Shown here: positions 23,722-32,785 of the stretch, in pieces
How the letters are laid out: each line of letters begins with the position of its first letter
Numbering within the stretch: position 1 is the first letter of the stretch
Source of the DNA: DATLFA01 sp035525225
GTDB lineage: Bacteria; Actinomycetota; Acidimicrobiia; Acidimicrobiales; WLNW01
Assembly: GCA_035525225.1 (NCBI GenBank)
Contig: DATLFA010000045.1
Span: 1 to 64,000 of the forward strand
Length of the DNA stretch: 64,000 bases
Direction: 5' to 3'
Made by a program: the position numbers and the translations under genes
Notes under the pieces: model-generated
Told to the model about the DNA's origin: nothing
Seen by the model: the letters and a program-made list of their open reading frames with translations, nothing else
The model's database searches: none

Positions 23722-26300
23722 GACGAGGCGAGCAGCGAGCTCTGCGGCAGGAGGTGGACGAAGCGGTCGGCATCGATCGCGTCCGCGGTACGGCAGAGCA
23801 ACTCGATCATGCGCGCGAGAAATGCCTCGAGCTCGAATCGCGTGCCGCCGTCGGCCGGGCGGCTGAGGATGGACGTGTCGGCGAGTCGCAGCGCGGTCGA
23901 TGTCTCGAGCACCAACCGTTCGGGCTCGCTCAACGTCGCGCCGCGGTGAAGCTTCGGCATCAGGCGCACGTCGGCGGCGAGCTGGTCGACCTGGTAGGCG
24001 AGCGAGCGTGGATTGTCGACATCCATGACAAGAAGGTCGAGCAGCGTTTCGAGCTGAGCATGTGATCGATAGCGACGGCGATACGTGATGATGCTCTCGG
24101 CCGCGATGAGCACCGACTCGAGTAACAGGCTGTCGGTCGCGGTGCTGCGCTCGACAGTGACGGTGGCCCGCAGCAGCGCGGTCAGCTGTAGCCCGCGTTC
24201 GATGCGCCGGCCCGCGTCCATGAAACGCCAACCCGGATCGCGCACCATGCTCTCCGCCGCGAGACCCGACAGGGCAAGCAGGTTCTGCATGATGCGGCCG
24301 AGTGTGAGTTGCACGACCATCGGGTGCTCGGGGTCGGACATCCGCAAGTTGCGGATCTCGCGATCGAGTGTGCCCACCGCCAACCATGTGTCGTTCGACA
24401 ATTGGTCGCGCACCGCGTGGGCCGCGTTGAGCAAGTGGCGCACCGCGTGAGCGAGCGTTCCCGGTCGTGTGTCGTCGACCACCAAGGCGAAGAGTTCGGC
24501 GCCGGGCTCGGAGACACGATCGGCTTCGCCGTCGCCCACGAAGCCGGGGTAGGTGGAGCTGACCCGCGTGAGCGCGGCGAGCAGCACCCGTAGGCTCTCC
24601 GTACCGGCGGGGTTCGCGCCGCGTTGGAAGTCGTTGCGCCGGTCGTGCACCGCGCGCAACAAGCGGGTCATCGCTTCGGCCCGTTCGGCGTAGCGCCCCA
24701 GCCAGAACAGGTTCTCCGCGGCGCGCGACGACATCGACGCCTCGGGGTCGATGGCCGCGACCGGAGGGCCGGCGGTGAGCCAGAATCCCGAGAGCTTCTC
24801 TGGTTCGGAGGCCAGCACCCAGGTGTCCTTGCTGATCGCCCCGGCCTGGTTGGAGATGCGGACGCTGCTGGGCCCGGTCGGATTGCCGGCCGAGCCCGCG
24901 ACGCGGGTCAGGCCCCCGGGCATGGCGGTGTAGGAGTCGTTGCGGGCAACCGCGAACGCCCGGAGCACCGTGCGCCGCGCCTCGAGCCCGTCAGCCGTGA
25001 GCGTCGGCGCGGAGGCCAACTCGATGGGCTCCTGGCCGATCCAGCCCGCGGGGTGTGCTTCGATCTGGCGGCGCAAGTCGTCCTGGCCGTCGCGCGTGAG
25101 ATCCCACGGGAACAGCGACGTCGCGCCGACGCCGCGCACGATCGGCTTGATGACCAACTCGTCGAGATGAGCGAGTACGTGCCGGCGACCGTCCTCGTCA
25201 CCGCACCACCAAGTGGGCACCGATGGCAACAAGAGCGGCTGGCCGAGAAAGTGTTCGGCGAGACGCGGAAGATACGGCAAGAGCCCAGGGTTTTCGAGCA
25301 CGCCGCTGCCGAGGGTGTTGACGATCGAGACGCCACCGAGGCGGGCGGCTTCGACAAGGCCGGGCACGCCCAACCTCGAGTCACCCCGCAGTTCGAGCGG
25401 ATCGCAGAACCACGCGTCGGTGCGGCGCAAGATGACATCGACGCGCTCGAGGCGGCCGAGCGAACGCAGCCACACCCGGCCGTCGCGCACGGTCAGATCG
25501 CTCGATTCGACGAGGGTGTAACCGAGATACGAGGCGAGGTACGCGTGCTCGAATGCGGTCTCGCTCCACGGCCCCGGGCTGAGCAGCACGATGCGGGGAT
25601 CATCGGTGCCGGGCGGTGCCAGCTCCTGCAACGAGGCGCGCAGCATGCGAAAGAATGGTGCGAGGCGATGCACCTGCGAGTCGCGATACAGACTCGGCAG
25701 AACCCGCGAGACGACCAAACGGTTTTCGAGGGCGTAGCCCGCACCCGACGGCGATTGCGTGTGGTCGGCGAGCACCGCGCACCGACCGTCGCTGTCGCGG
25801 GCGAGATCGACGGCAGTGGTGAACAACTGCTGGTTGCCGGGCAAGCGAATCTGATCGCAGGCGCGGAAGAAGCCGGGATGCGAGAGCACCAACTCGGCCG
25901 GCAGCAGACCGCGGCGCAAGAGCTGGCGCGGCCCGTACAAGTCGCTGAGTACGAAGTTGAGCAGCTCGGCGCGTTGGATCACGCCCCGTTCGATGCGGGC
26001 CCATTCGTCGCTGGCGAGCAGCACCGGCACCGGGTCGAGACCCCAGGGCGCCGCGGTCGGTTCGGTCGCCGCACCCGCCGGGGCGTCTCCGAAGATGTTG
26101 TAGGTGACGCCGTCGTCGTCGAGGAGCCGGTACGCCTCGGATCGACGGTCGAGGAGCTCGTGGAGACCGAGCGTCTCGATGACGCGGCCGACGTGGGTCC
26201 AGTGCTCGCGGAGCCGACCGTCGGTGGTCAGCATCTCGTCATAGGCCCCGGGAAGCGGACGGTACGAGGTGAGGAGGTCGGGTGCAGGGCTGATGGTCAT
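23718..26300 (-). CDS. circularly permuted ATP-grasp/alpha-E domain fusion protein
   Basis: This 860-residue protein joins two families often encoded separately. Residues about 1-490 form a circularly permuted ATP-grasp domain (YDEMLTTDGRLREHWTHVGR, GVTYNIFGD, VLLSPGPWSETAFEHAYLA, ELVIKPIVRGVGATSLFPWD). Residues about 530-860 form an all-helical alpha-E domain (SMSSRAAENLFWLGRYAERA, then EAMTRLLRAV, and later MDAGRRIERGLQLTALLRAT). The first should ligate an amine to a carboxylate using ATP. The second is of unknown function. It is flanked by transglutaminase-type genes in a coupled operon. ATG 26300 is 13 bases downstream of the preceding stop. Confidence 0.92.
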   Translation of the reverse strand: MTISPAPDLLTSYRPLPGAYDEMLTTDGRLREHWTHVGRVIETLGLHELLDRRSEAYRLLDDDGVTYNIFGDAPAGAATEPTAAPWGLDPVPVLLASDEWARIERGVIQRAELLNFVLSDLYGPRQLLRRGLLPAELVLSHPGFFRACDQIRLPGNQQLFTTAVDLARDSDGRCAVLADHTQSPSGAGYALENRLVVSRVLPSLYRDSQVHRLAPFFRMLRASLQELAPPGTDDPRIVLLSPGPWSETAFEHAYLASYLGYTLVESSDLTVRDGRVWLRSLGRLERVDVILRRTDAWFCDPLELRGDSRLGVPGLVEAARLGGVSIVNTLGSGVLENPGLLPYLPRLAEHFLGQPLLLPSVPTWWCGDEDGRRHVLAHLDELVIKPIVRGVGATSLFPWDLTRDGQDDLRRQIEAHPAGWIGQEPIELASAPTLTADGLEARRTVLRAFAVARNDSYTAMPGGLTRVAGSAGNPTGPSSVRISNQAGAISKDTWVLASEPEKLSGFWLTAGPPVAAIDPEASMSSRAAENLFWLGRYAERAEAMTRLLRAVHDRRNDFQRGANPAGTESLRVLLAALTRVSSTYPGFVGDGEADRVSEPGAELFALVVDDTRPGTLAHAVRHLLNAAHAVRDQLSNDTWLAVGTLDREIRNLRMSDPEHPMVVQLTLGRIMQNLLALSGLAAESMVRDPGWRFMDAGRRIERGLQLTALLRATVTVERSTATDSLLLESVLIAAESIITYRRRYRSHAQLETLLDLLVMDVDNPRSLAYQVDQLAADVRLMPKLHRGATLSEPERLVLETSTALRLADTSILSRPADGGTRFELEAFLARMIELLCRTADAIDADRFVHLLPQSSLLASS

Positions 26301-26313
26301 GAGGTGGCGCCGA

Positions 26314-29300
26314 TCAACGCGACCGCAGCCCGGAATTTCCCCGAGGCAACGGAGCACGCCGCAGGTCCAGAGTCCGAGGGTACTCCAGGCTTTGGAGGCC
26401 GAGGTCCCCTATGGCCGTGTTGGTTCCGGTATACGCCGCGACATCGACCGGCCCGGGAGTATGCCCACCGGCGGAAAAGCGGCTGGCCCGGCGGCCTTCG
26501 GCCTCGTTGGCGTTGACCGGGAAGCGGTCGTAGGCCCGCCCGCCGGGGTGACTCACGTGATAGGTGCAGCCACCGAGCGACCGGCCACTCCACCGATCGA
26601 CGAGATCGAAGACGAGCGGCGCATGGACGCCGATCGTGGGGTGCAGCGCCGACGCCGCGCTCCATGCCCGGTAGCGCACACCGGCGACATAGGAACCGGG
26701 GATGGCGGTGCTGTGCAGCGGGACCGGCACACCGTTGCAGGTCACCACGTGGCGGTCGGCGGTGAGCCCGTCGGCTCTCACCTGGATCCGTTCGATCGAC
26801 GAGTCGACGTAGCGCGCCGTGCCGGTCGAGGTCACTTCTTCGCCCAGCACCGACCACGGTTCGATCGCGGCGCGCAGCTCGAGCGTGACCCCGGCGATGT
26901 CGACCGCACCGATGCGGGGGAAGCGGAACTCGAAGAACGGGTCGAGCCACGCGAGGTCGAACGCGAAGCCGTGACGGCCGAGATCGTCGACCACCTCCGC
27001 GATATCGGCCATCGCATACCACGGCAAGAGGAAACGGTCGTGCAGTTCGGTTCCCCACCGCACGAGCGGACCGGCATAGGGCTCGGCCCAAAAACGCGCG
27101 ACCAGCGCGCGCACCAACAGACTCTGCACGAGCGCCATGCGAGGGTGCGGCGGCATCTCGAAGCCGCGCAACTCGAGCAGACCGAGGCGACCGCGCTCGG
27201 AGTCCGGGCTGAACAGCTTGTCGATGCACAGTTCGGATCGGTGGGTGTTGCCGGTGACGTCGACGAGAAGATGGCGAAACACGCGGTCGACGAGCCATGG
27301 CGGTGTGGTTGCACCGGGCTGCGCGTCGGTCCAGCGGTCGATTTCGGCGAACGCGATCTCGAGTTCGTAGAGCCGTTCGTGGCGACCTTCGTCGACGCGC
27401 GGCGCTTGGCTCGTCGGGCCGATGAACCGGCCGGCGAACAGATACGACAGCGAAGGGTGGTGCTGCCAGTAGGTGATGATGCTGCGCAAGAGGTCGGCGC
27501 GACGCAACAGCGGGCTGTCGGCCGGTGTCGGCCCACCGAGGGTCAGGTGGTTGCCGCCGCCGGTGCCGGCGTGGGTGCCATCGAGATGGAACGTCTCCGT
27601 GCCGAGCCGCGTCGCGCGTGCATCGGCATGGACGCCGGTGATGATCTCGACGAGCTCGGTCCACGACGACGCGGGATGGATGTTGACCTCCACGACGCCG
27701 GGGTCGGGGGTCACGACGAGCTTGACGAGCCGGGGGTCGGTCGGTGGCAGATAGCCCTCGAGGACGATCGGTCGCCCCAACGCGGCCGCGGCGTGCTCGA
27801 CCACACCGAGGAGGTCGACGGCGTGTTCGAGGCGTTCGGCCGGAGGCAAGAACACGAAGAGCTTGCCCTGACGGGCTTCCACGCAGAGCGCGCCGCGCGG
27901 CACGTCTTCGGGTTCGACTTCTTTGGCTTCAGGACGCGGGTGGGCCTGTACCTCGTCGGGATCGTCGAGGGGAGGTCGATCGGCGAACGTCGAGACCTCG
28001 GGTTCGGGTGGCGGTGGTGGGCGCCAGGTGAGCGCGTCGAGCGGCAGGCGCAGCCCCATCGGCGAGTCGCCCGGGATCAGCGCGAGCATGCCCCGGCGCA
28101 GGGTCCAGCGCGTCGTTGCCCAGCGCGGGCGGGTCACGGGCGCATCTTTGGCTTCGAGCGGGGGCACCGGGTGAAGCGGCACGACCCAACCGACGGGCTC
28201 GCCGCGGCCGTGCGCGTCGAGGGCAGCGAGGGTGGCGAGCCGGGCGTCGCTGCCACCGAGTGACGCGTCGGTGGGTGCGAGATCGACGGGGGGAGGCTCG
28301 CCGCCGGGGAGGCTCGCTTCGACGAGGAGACGATGCAGCGGATCTTCGTACGCGGGGAGGCAACACCCGTCGGGCAGGCCGAGGGCAGACGCGACCCCGC
28401 GAATGAGCACGGCCGCGTCCGCGCTGTCGGCCGGGCCGGGTCCCGTATCCCGCGACTCGCCCTCGGCGAGCACTGTGTCGGCGAGCACTGTGTCGGCAAG
28501 CACTGTGTCGGCGAGCACTGTGTCGGCAAGCAACGCGCGGTCGTTCCACAGCGCGTGGCCATCGGCGCGCCACAACAGCGCGATCTGCCAGCGCGGTAGC
28601 GGTTCGCCGGGATACCACCGACCCTGCCCGTAGTGCAGCAGCCCGCCGGGCCCGAATCGGTCGAGTAGGCGTCGCGCGAGTGCCTCGGCCTTGGCACGCT
28701 TGTCGGAACCGTCGGCCGCGGTCGTCCATTCCGCCGCGTCCATATCGTCGATCGAGACGAACGTGGGCTCGCCGCCGACGGTCAGCCGCACGTCGCCGTC
28801 CGCGAGGGCTTTGTCGACCTCGCGGCCGAGCGCGTCGATACGCATCCATTGGTCTTCGGAGTACGGCAGCGTGACGCGCGGCGGTCCTTCGAGGCGAGTG
28901 ACGGTGTTGGAGTATTCGAACGTGACGTTGCACGGGTCGGTGGCGCCCGTGATGGGCGCGGCGCTCGAGGGATGCGGCGAGCAGACGAGAGGCAAGTGGC
29001 CCTCGCCGGCCAACAGACCAGACGTGGGGTCGAGTCCGATCCAACCCGCGCCGGGGATGTAGGCCTCGGCCCACGCATGCAGATCGGTGAAGTCCGCGGT
29101 AGGTCCCGACGGGCCATCGAGCGCGGCTTCGTCCGCGCGCAGTTGCACGAGGTAGCCCGACACGAACCGCGCCGCGAGCCCGACCCGGCGCAAGATGTGC
29201 ACGAGCAACCACGCACTGTCGCGACATGACCCGAGCGCGTTGTCGAGGGTCTCGTCGGGCGTCTGCACACCGGGCTCGATGCGCGTCGTGTATTCGACCG

Positions 29301-29787
29301 AACGAAAGACGCGTTGGTTGACCTCGACGAGGAAGTCGACGATGGACGGGTCACCGTCCGCAGAAGAACGTGCGCGGTCGGCATCCCAATCCGTGAGCCA
29401 TCGCGCGAGCAGTGGTGTGGGTTCTTCGTCGGAGAAATACGGTGTCAACTCGCGGCGCAGCGTTTCCTCGTAGTCGAAGGGGAAGTGCGCGGCGGACTCT
29501 TCGACGAAGAAGTCGAACGGGTTGACGATCGCGAGGTCGGCGACGAGATCGACCACGACGGTGAGTTCGCGCGCGGGCTCGGGGAACACGAGACGCGCGA
29601 GATGATTCCCGAACGGATCCTGCTGCCAGTTGATGAAGTGCTCGGGCGGCGTGACCGTCATCGAATACGCGAGGATCGGCGTGCGGCAGTGCGGCGCAGG
29701 ACGCAATCGCACGACGTGCGGCGAAAGTGCCACCACCCGATCGAAGCGGTAGGTCATGCGGTGCTCGAGCGCGACTCGGATGCTCAT
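26314..29787 (-). CDS. transglutaminase-DUF2126 fusion protein
   Basis: This protein of about 1157 residues is the first gene of the operon. Residues 1-290 form a transglutaminase domain with leading beta region: Cys in NALGSCRDSAWLLVHILRRV, His in DLHAWAEAYIPGAGWIGLDP, whose Asp completes the triad. The remaining 800 residues are DUF2126 (RLTVGGEPTFVSIDDMDAAE, LHYGQGRWYPGEPLPRW, VEVNIHPASSWTELVEIITG, GTGGGNHLTLGG), with distant glutamine-synthetase/amidoligase-like features. ATG 29787 (MSIRVALEHRMTYRFD) matches the usual start. Near residue 420-440 it carries four copies of LADTV encoded by a 15-bp tandem repeat, absent from family expectation. Confidence 0.9.
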   Translation of the reverse strand: MSIRVALEHRMTYRFDRVVALSPHVVRLRPAPHCRTPILAYSMTVTPPEHFINWQQDPFGNHLARLVFPEPARELTVVVDLVADLAIVNPFDFFVEESAAHFPFDYEETLRRELTPYFSDEEPTPLLARWLTDWDADRARSSADGDPSIVDFLVEVNQRVFRSVEYTTRIEPGVQTPDETLDNALGSCRDSAWLLVHILRRVGLAARFVSGYLVQLRADEAALDGPSGPTADFTDLHAWAEAYIPGAGWIGLDPTSGLLAGEGHLPLVCSPHPSSAAPITGATDPCNVTFEYSNTVTRLEGPPRVTLPYSEDQWMRIDALGREVDKALADGDVRLTVGGEPTFVSIDDMDAAEWTTAADGSDKRAKAEALARRLLDRFGPGGLLHYGQGRWYPGEPLPRWQIALLWRADGHALWNDRALLADTVLADTVLADTVLADTVLAEGESRDTGPGPADSADAAVLIRGVASALGLPDGCCLPAYEDPLHRLLVEASLPGGEPPPVDLAPTDASLGGSDARLATLAALDAHGRGEPVGWVVPLHPVPPLEAKDAPVTRPRWATTRWTLRRGMLALIPGDSPMGLRLPLDALTWRPPPPPEPEVSTFADRPPLDDPDEVQAHPRPEAKEVEPEDVPRGALCVEARQGKLFVFLPPAERLEHAVDLLGVVEHAAAALGRPIVLEGYLPPTDPRLVKLVVTPDPGVVEVNIHPASSWTELVEIITGVHADARATRLGTETFHLDGTHAGTGGGNHLTLGGPTPADSPLLRRADLLRSIITYWQHHPSLSYLFAGRFIGPTSQAPRVDEGRHERLYELEIAFAEIDRWTDAQPGATTPPWLVDRVFRHLLVDVTGNTHRSELCIDKLFSPDSERGRLGLLELRGFEMPPHPRMALVQSLLVRALVARFWAEPYAGPLVRWGTELHDRFLLPWYAMADIAEVVDDLGRHGFAFDLAWLDPFFEFRFPRIGAVDIAGVTLELRAAIEPWSVLGEEVTSTGTARYVDSSIERIQVRADGLTADRHVVTCNGVPVPLHSTAIPGSYVAGVRYRAWSAASALHPTIGVHAPLVFDLVDRWSGRSLGGCTYHVSHPGGRAYDRFPVNANEAEGRRASRFSAGGHTPGPVDVAAYTGTNTAIGDLGLQSLEYPRTLDLRRAPLPRGNSGLRSR
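28466..28525. repeat. four tandem 15-bp repeats inside the DUF2126 gene
   Basis: Four consecutive copies of GCGAGCACTGTGTCG, one with A for G at position 3, are followed by a decaying half copy. Being 15 bp, they keep the reading frame and encode repeated L-A-D-T-V on the minus strand. They lie between two conserved DUF2126 segments (ALWNDRALLADT and GPADSADAAVL). The repeat looks like slippage-prone expansion. Confidence 0.95.
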
Positions 29788-29881
29788 GCGGGGCCCGCCA
29801 AGGTCGTGGTCGAGGCGCGCGCGGGGGAAAACATCCACCCCTTACTTATCGCGATCTCGACCGCTCTGCGCGTCACGCGCA

Positions 29882-30508
29882 TTACGGGCCCATGAATTGC
29901 GCCCCGAGCACGCCCGCCCTCGCGGCCGCGAGGGCGGCCGCAGCGGCGCGATCGGCGGACTGGTCGCTCAGGGGCTCGTCGGTCATCAGCAGTTGGTAGT
30001 AGAGCGGCGCGGCGATGAACTTCATCAGCTCGCTCGGGCTCGTCGCCGGCGGCAGCTGCCCCCGTTCGATGGCCGCGGTGATGATCGGGCCGACGTGCGC
30101 CCACCGCGACGTCCAAAAGCTCCGCAGCACCTCACCCAGCTCGGGTGAGTTGGGTGCCTCGGCAACCAGGGCCCGCACGATGGCGAGGCCGTCGCGTGAG
30201 GTGAGCGTGGCGACGACCGCGCGGGCGAGGGTGCGCATGTCGTCGTCGATGTCGCCGGTGTCGGCGACTTCGGTGCGCTCTGTCGCGGCGTGGGCGAGCG
30301 CCTCGGCGACGAGTTGATCCTTCGTGCACCACCGCCGGTAGACGGTGGTCTTGTGGACGCCGGCACGCTGTGCGATGGCCTCGACACTCGTTTGGGCATA
30401 TCCGCGGGCGACGAGTTCGGCCAGGGTGGCGGCGTAGACCGCCTCACGGGTGCGGGCCGTCCGTCCACCGGGACGAACCTTTGTGCTGTTCGAAGAGTTG
30501 TCGGCCAC
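29882..30508 (-). CDS. TetR family transcriptional regulator
   Basis: This 208-residue repressor has an N-terminal TetR HTH (TREAVYAATLAELVARGYAQ, then TSVEAIAQRAGVHKTTVYRRW) and a helical ligand domain ending PLSDQSADRAAAAALAAARA. An ATG at 30541 gives a longer frame, but it lies inside an inverted repeat. GTG 30508, with GGAG eight bases upstream, is the better start. Two matching inverted repeats sit in the divergent promoter, so it probably represses itself and the SRPBCC/membrane-protein pair. Confidence 0.9.
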   Translation of the reverse strand: MADNSSNSTKVRPGGRTARTREAVYAATLAELVARGYAQTSVEAIAQRAGVHKTTVYRRWCTKDQLVAEALAHAATERTEVADTGDIDDDMRTLARAVVATLTSRDGLAIVRALVAEAPNSPELGEVLRSFWTSRWAHVGPIITAAIERGQLPPATSPSELMKFIAAPLYYQLLMTDEPLSDQSADRAAAAALAAARAGVLGAQFMGP

Positions 30509-30523
30509 TGGCCAGACTCCAAT

Positions 30524-30589
30524 TGCAACAGATAGTTGCATTCATCGCGGCGATTCGTCATGCTCACACTAACGCAACAATTGGTTGCA
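30524..30589. promoter_or_regulatory. paired TetR-type operators in the divergent promoter
   Basis: Two 17-base inverted repeats with the same half-sites are visible: TGCAACAGATAGTTGCA at 30524-30540 and CGCAACAATTGGTTGCA at 30573-30589. Each has TGCAAC/GTTGCA arms (one C for T) and a 5-base spacer, with centres 49 bases apart. One abuts the tetR start; the other lies 15 bases upstream of the SRPBCC start. Operator function is inferred from symmetry and position. Confidence 0.75.
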
Positions 30590-30604
30590 GAACAGGAGCT
30601 GACC

Positions 30605-31129
30605 ATGACCGCGAGCAGTGAAACAACCCCGGTAGGGCGGGGGCAGCGCCTCGTCTACCGCGGCCCGCCCATCGAGGTGCTGTACCGCGACTACGCCTGC
30701 CGACGCCGCATCGATCCCGCCGCGCCCATCACCGCTTCGCACGAGGTCGTCATCGACGCGCCGGTGCAACGAGTGTGGCAATTGCTGAGCCGGCCGCAGG
30801 GTTGGAGCGATATGGACGCCGACATCAGCGACGTGCGACTCGACGGCGAGGTCATCGAAGGCGCCGGCTTCACGTGGCGCAACGGCAGGACGCGCTTGAC
30901 GTCGAGGTTCGCCGTCGTCGACGAAGACCGCGAACTCACCTGGACCGGTGCCGCACGTGGCGCCAAAGCCGTCCACCGCCATGTGCTCACTCCCACCGAC
31001 GACGGTAGGACGCGACTCTTCACCGAAGAGTCGATGTCCGGTACGGGTTTGGTCTTGTTCTTCAGCAGTGCCAAGTTGCGCGCCGCGCTCGAGAAGTGGT
31101 TGTCCGCCATCGCGGCCGCAGCACGGTGA
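30605..31129 (+). CDS. SRPBCC family protein (polyketide cyclase/dehydrase-like)
   Basis: This 174-residue START/SRPBCC-fold protein has the typical beta-1 and helix start ASHEVVIDAPVQRVWQLLSR, then a GWSDMDADI loop, and the C-terminal helix LRAALEKWLSAIAAAA lining a hydrophobic cavity. It would bind a small hydrophobic ligand. AGGAG is well spaced before ATG 30605. The last codon overlaps the GTG of the next gene, so the pair is coupled, and it is divergent from tetR with shared operators. The ligand is unknown. Confidence 0.85.
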   Translation: MTASSETTPVGRGQRLVYRGPPIEVLYRDYACRRRIDPAAPITASHEVVIDAPVQRVWQLLSRPQGWSDMDADISDVRLDGEVIEGAGFTWRNGRTRLTSRFAVVDEDRELTWTGAARGAKAVHRHVLTPTDDGRTRLFTEESMSGTGLVLFFSSAKLRAALEKWLSAIAAAAR

Positions 31130-31362
31130 AGGTCACCGGCCTCCGGGTAACACGTGGCATCAAGCCGCTCGACGCAGTGGCGGGCGCGGCGCTGGCGGTA
31201 ATCGTCGCCATCCCGCTCAGAGTTGTCGCATGGCTGGCGTGGACCGGTGATTTTCGGGCCGGTCGTGTTTCGATGCTCACAGGGCTGGCCCTGGTCGGCT
31301 GGATCGCCCTGCAGTTGGCGTTCCTCCGCGAGTTTCCCCGTTTCAACCGGCCTACGTGGTGA
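31126..31362 (+). CDS. small two-helix membrane protein
   Basis: This 78-residue protein starts at a GTG overlapping the SRPBCC stop (GTGA). Two hydrophobic segments are predicted (LDAVAGAALAVIVAIPLRVV and SMLTGLALVGWIALQLAFLR) with a basic N-terminus. No named family is recognised. Its position in the TetR-controlled operon suggests it works with the SRPBCC protein. Confidence 0.65.
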   Translation: MKVTGLRVTRGIKPLDAVAGAALAVIVAIPLRVVAWLAWTGDFRAGRVSMLTGLALVGWIALQLAFLREFPRFNRPTW

Positions 31363-31404
31363 TCGGTGTCGTGCTCGTCGCCCTCGGCCGCCGGTCGCGA
31401 CCGG

Positions 31405-32733
31405 TCAAAGCGCGGGTTGTGTAGTGGTCGTCACAAGAGTCCGGTAGGACTTCGAGGTCCACGCCCGCGCGGTGGCGACCAGGCCGACGACGCCCGCGAG
31501 CGTGAAGATCAGCGCGAGCCCGCGCTCGGGCCCCGTGCCGAACCATCCACCGATGAGGTCGACCCCACCGCCGGTCGTCATGAAGGGGATGAACACGACC
31601 TCTGCGATCGGACCGATGAGAAACGCGGTGAGGGGGGATGCCGCGTGCTCGACGGTCTGGGCGAAACCGAAGACCCGTCCTTGACGCTCGTACGGCACGG
31701 CGCGCTGGAGGACGGTTTGCTCGGCGGCTTCGATGACAGGGATCAACGTGAGCCAGATGAACATGCCCACGGCGAGAGGGATGATCGACGAGCGCAACGT
31801 GAACACCGTGCAGATCGTCCAGTTCACGAGATTGCCGATGATGATCAGTCGCAGCGGGTTCGCTCCGAGGCCTCGGCGCGCGACGATGAGCCCGCCGATG
31901 ATGAAGCCGAAGCTGAGCGCGCCGAAGAGAAAGCCCCACGTTTCGACGGATACGAGCGACAAGCCGTAGGCGTCCATGAGCGCCATGAACACCCCGCCGA
32001 GCAAGTTGTTGAACGCGGCGAACAGGATGAGCGCCATCAACCCAGGCGTCTGCGCGATGGCGTCGAGCGCGCCGCGCACGTCGATCCACCGGCGTGCGTC
32101 GTCGTGAGGCGCGGCGTCGGTCGCTGCAGGATCGGCGACGCTTCGGGCGGCTTCGTCGATCGTGATGGTGAGGAGATGCGTCACGGCAGTGAGCGTGACC
32201 ACGAGCGCGAGACCGAGTGCCCAACCCATCCCGAGGCGCCCGATGACGAGCCCACTGAACACCGACGTGATGGCGAACGACACACCGGTGACGGTGCCGA
32301 CCATACCGTTGGCCCGATCACGTTGCGGCTCCGGGACGAGCAGCGTCACGCACGTCGACAGGGCGATCGATCGCATGTTGCCGGCCACCGAGCCGGCCAG
32401 GATCGCGAAGATGAAAACCCAGAACGCCGGATTGGTCAACTGGAGGAGATCATCGCCATCGACCAGCACGTAGATGACGGTGGCCAACGTGTAGCACGAC
32501 AATGACGTCGTCGTGGCAAACAACATGATCGTCTTCTTGCGATGACGATCGACGAAGGTGCCGAACACGATGCCGAGAAAGGCCGACGTCGCACTGAACG
32601 CTCCGCCGATGACCGCGGTGGTCACGACCGAGCGGGTCTCCAGGTACACCCAGAACGTGACGGCGAACCACAAGAAGGTGCTCGTGACACCGCTGAGTAG
32701 CGAGTTGAACAGGAGTTTGCGGAAGGTGGACAC
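31405..32733 (-). CDS. MFS transporter
   Basis: This 442-residue membrane protein has about 12 helices. The N-terminal KLLFNSLLSGVTSTFLWFAV and the helix 2-3 loop motif GTFVDRHRKKTIML (MFS motif A, G-x-x-x-D-R-x-x-R/K) are visible. A central hydrophilic loop (DEAARSVADPAATDAAPHDD) separates the two halves. The start is GTG 32733. It is isolated, with no adjacent regulator on the same strand, and the substrate is unknown; the overall resemblance is to drug or metabolite efflux members. Confidence 0.85.
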   Translation of the reverse strand: MSTFRKLLFNSLLSGVTSTFLWFAVTFWVYLETRSVVTTAVIGGAFSATSAFLGIVFGTFVDRHRKKTIMLFATTTSLSCYTLATVIYVLVDGDDLLQLTNPAFWVFIFAILAGSVAGNMRSIALSTCVTLLVPEPQRDRANGMVGTVTGVSFAITSVFSGLVIGRLGMGWALGLALVVTLTAVTHLLTITIDEAARSVADPAATDAAPHDDARRWIDVRGALDAIAQTPGLMALILFAAFNNLLGGVFMALMDAYGLSLVSVETWGFLFGALSFGFIIGGLIVARRGLGANPLRLIIIGNLVNWTICTVFTLRSSIIPLAVGMFIWLTLIPVIEAAEQTVLQRAVPYERQGRVFGFAQTVEHAASPLTAFLIGPIAEVVFIPFMTTGGGVDLIGGWFGTGPERGLALIFTLAGVVGLVATARAWTSKSYRTLVTTTTQPAL

Positions 32734-32785
32734 GGGCGCGTTCGCAGACGTTTGCGGTGATGGGTGGAGATGCGGGCCTCTCGCG

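Noticed and set aside
24624..26516. A 630-codon open frame on the plus strand
   Set aside because: It is antisense to the ATP-grasp/alpha-E gene, has no recognisable domain and shows the Arg/Gly-rich composition of a shadow frame in G+C-rich DNA.
26269..28263. A 664-codon open frame on the plus strand
   Set aside because: It is antisense to the DUF2126 gene, whose domains and catalytic motifs are clear; the plus-strand product has no motif.
28466..28525. Tandem repeat considered as a CRISPR array
   Set aside because: Units are 15 bp without spacers and sit in frame inside a coding gene; there are no cas genes.
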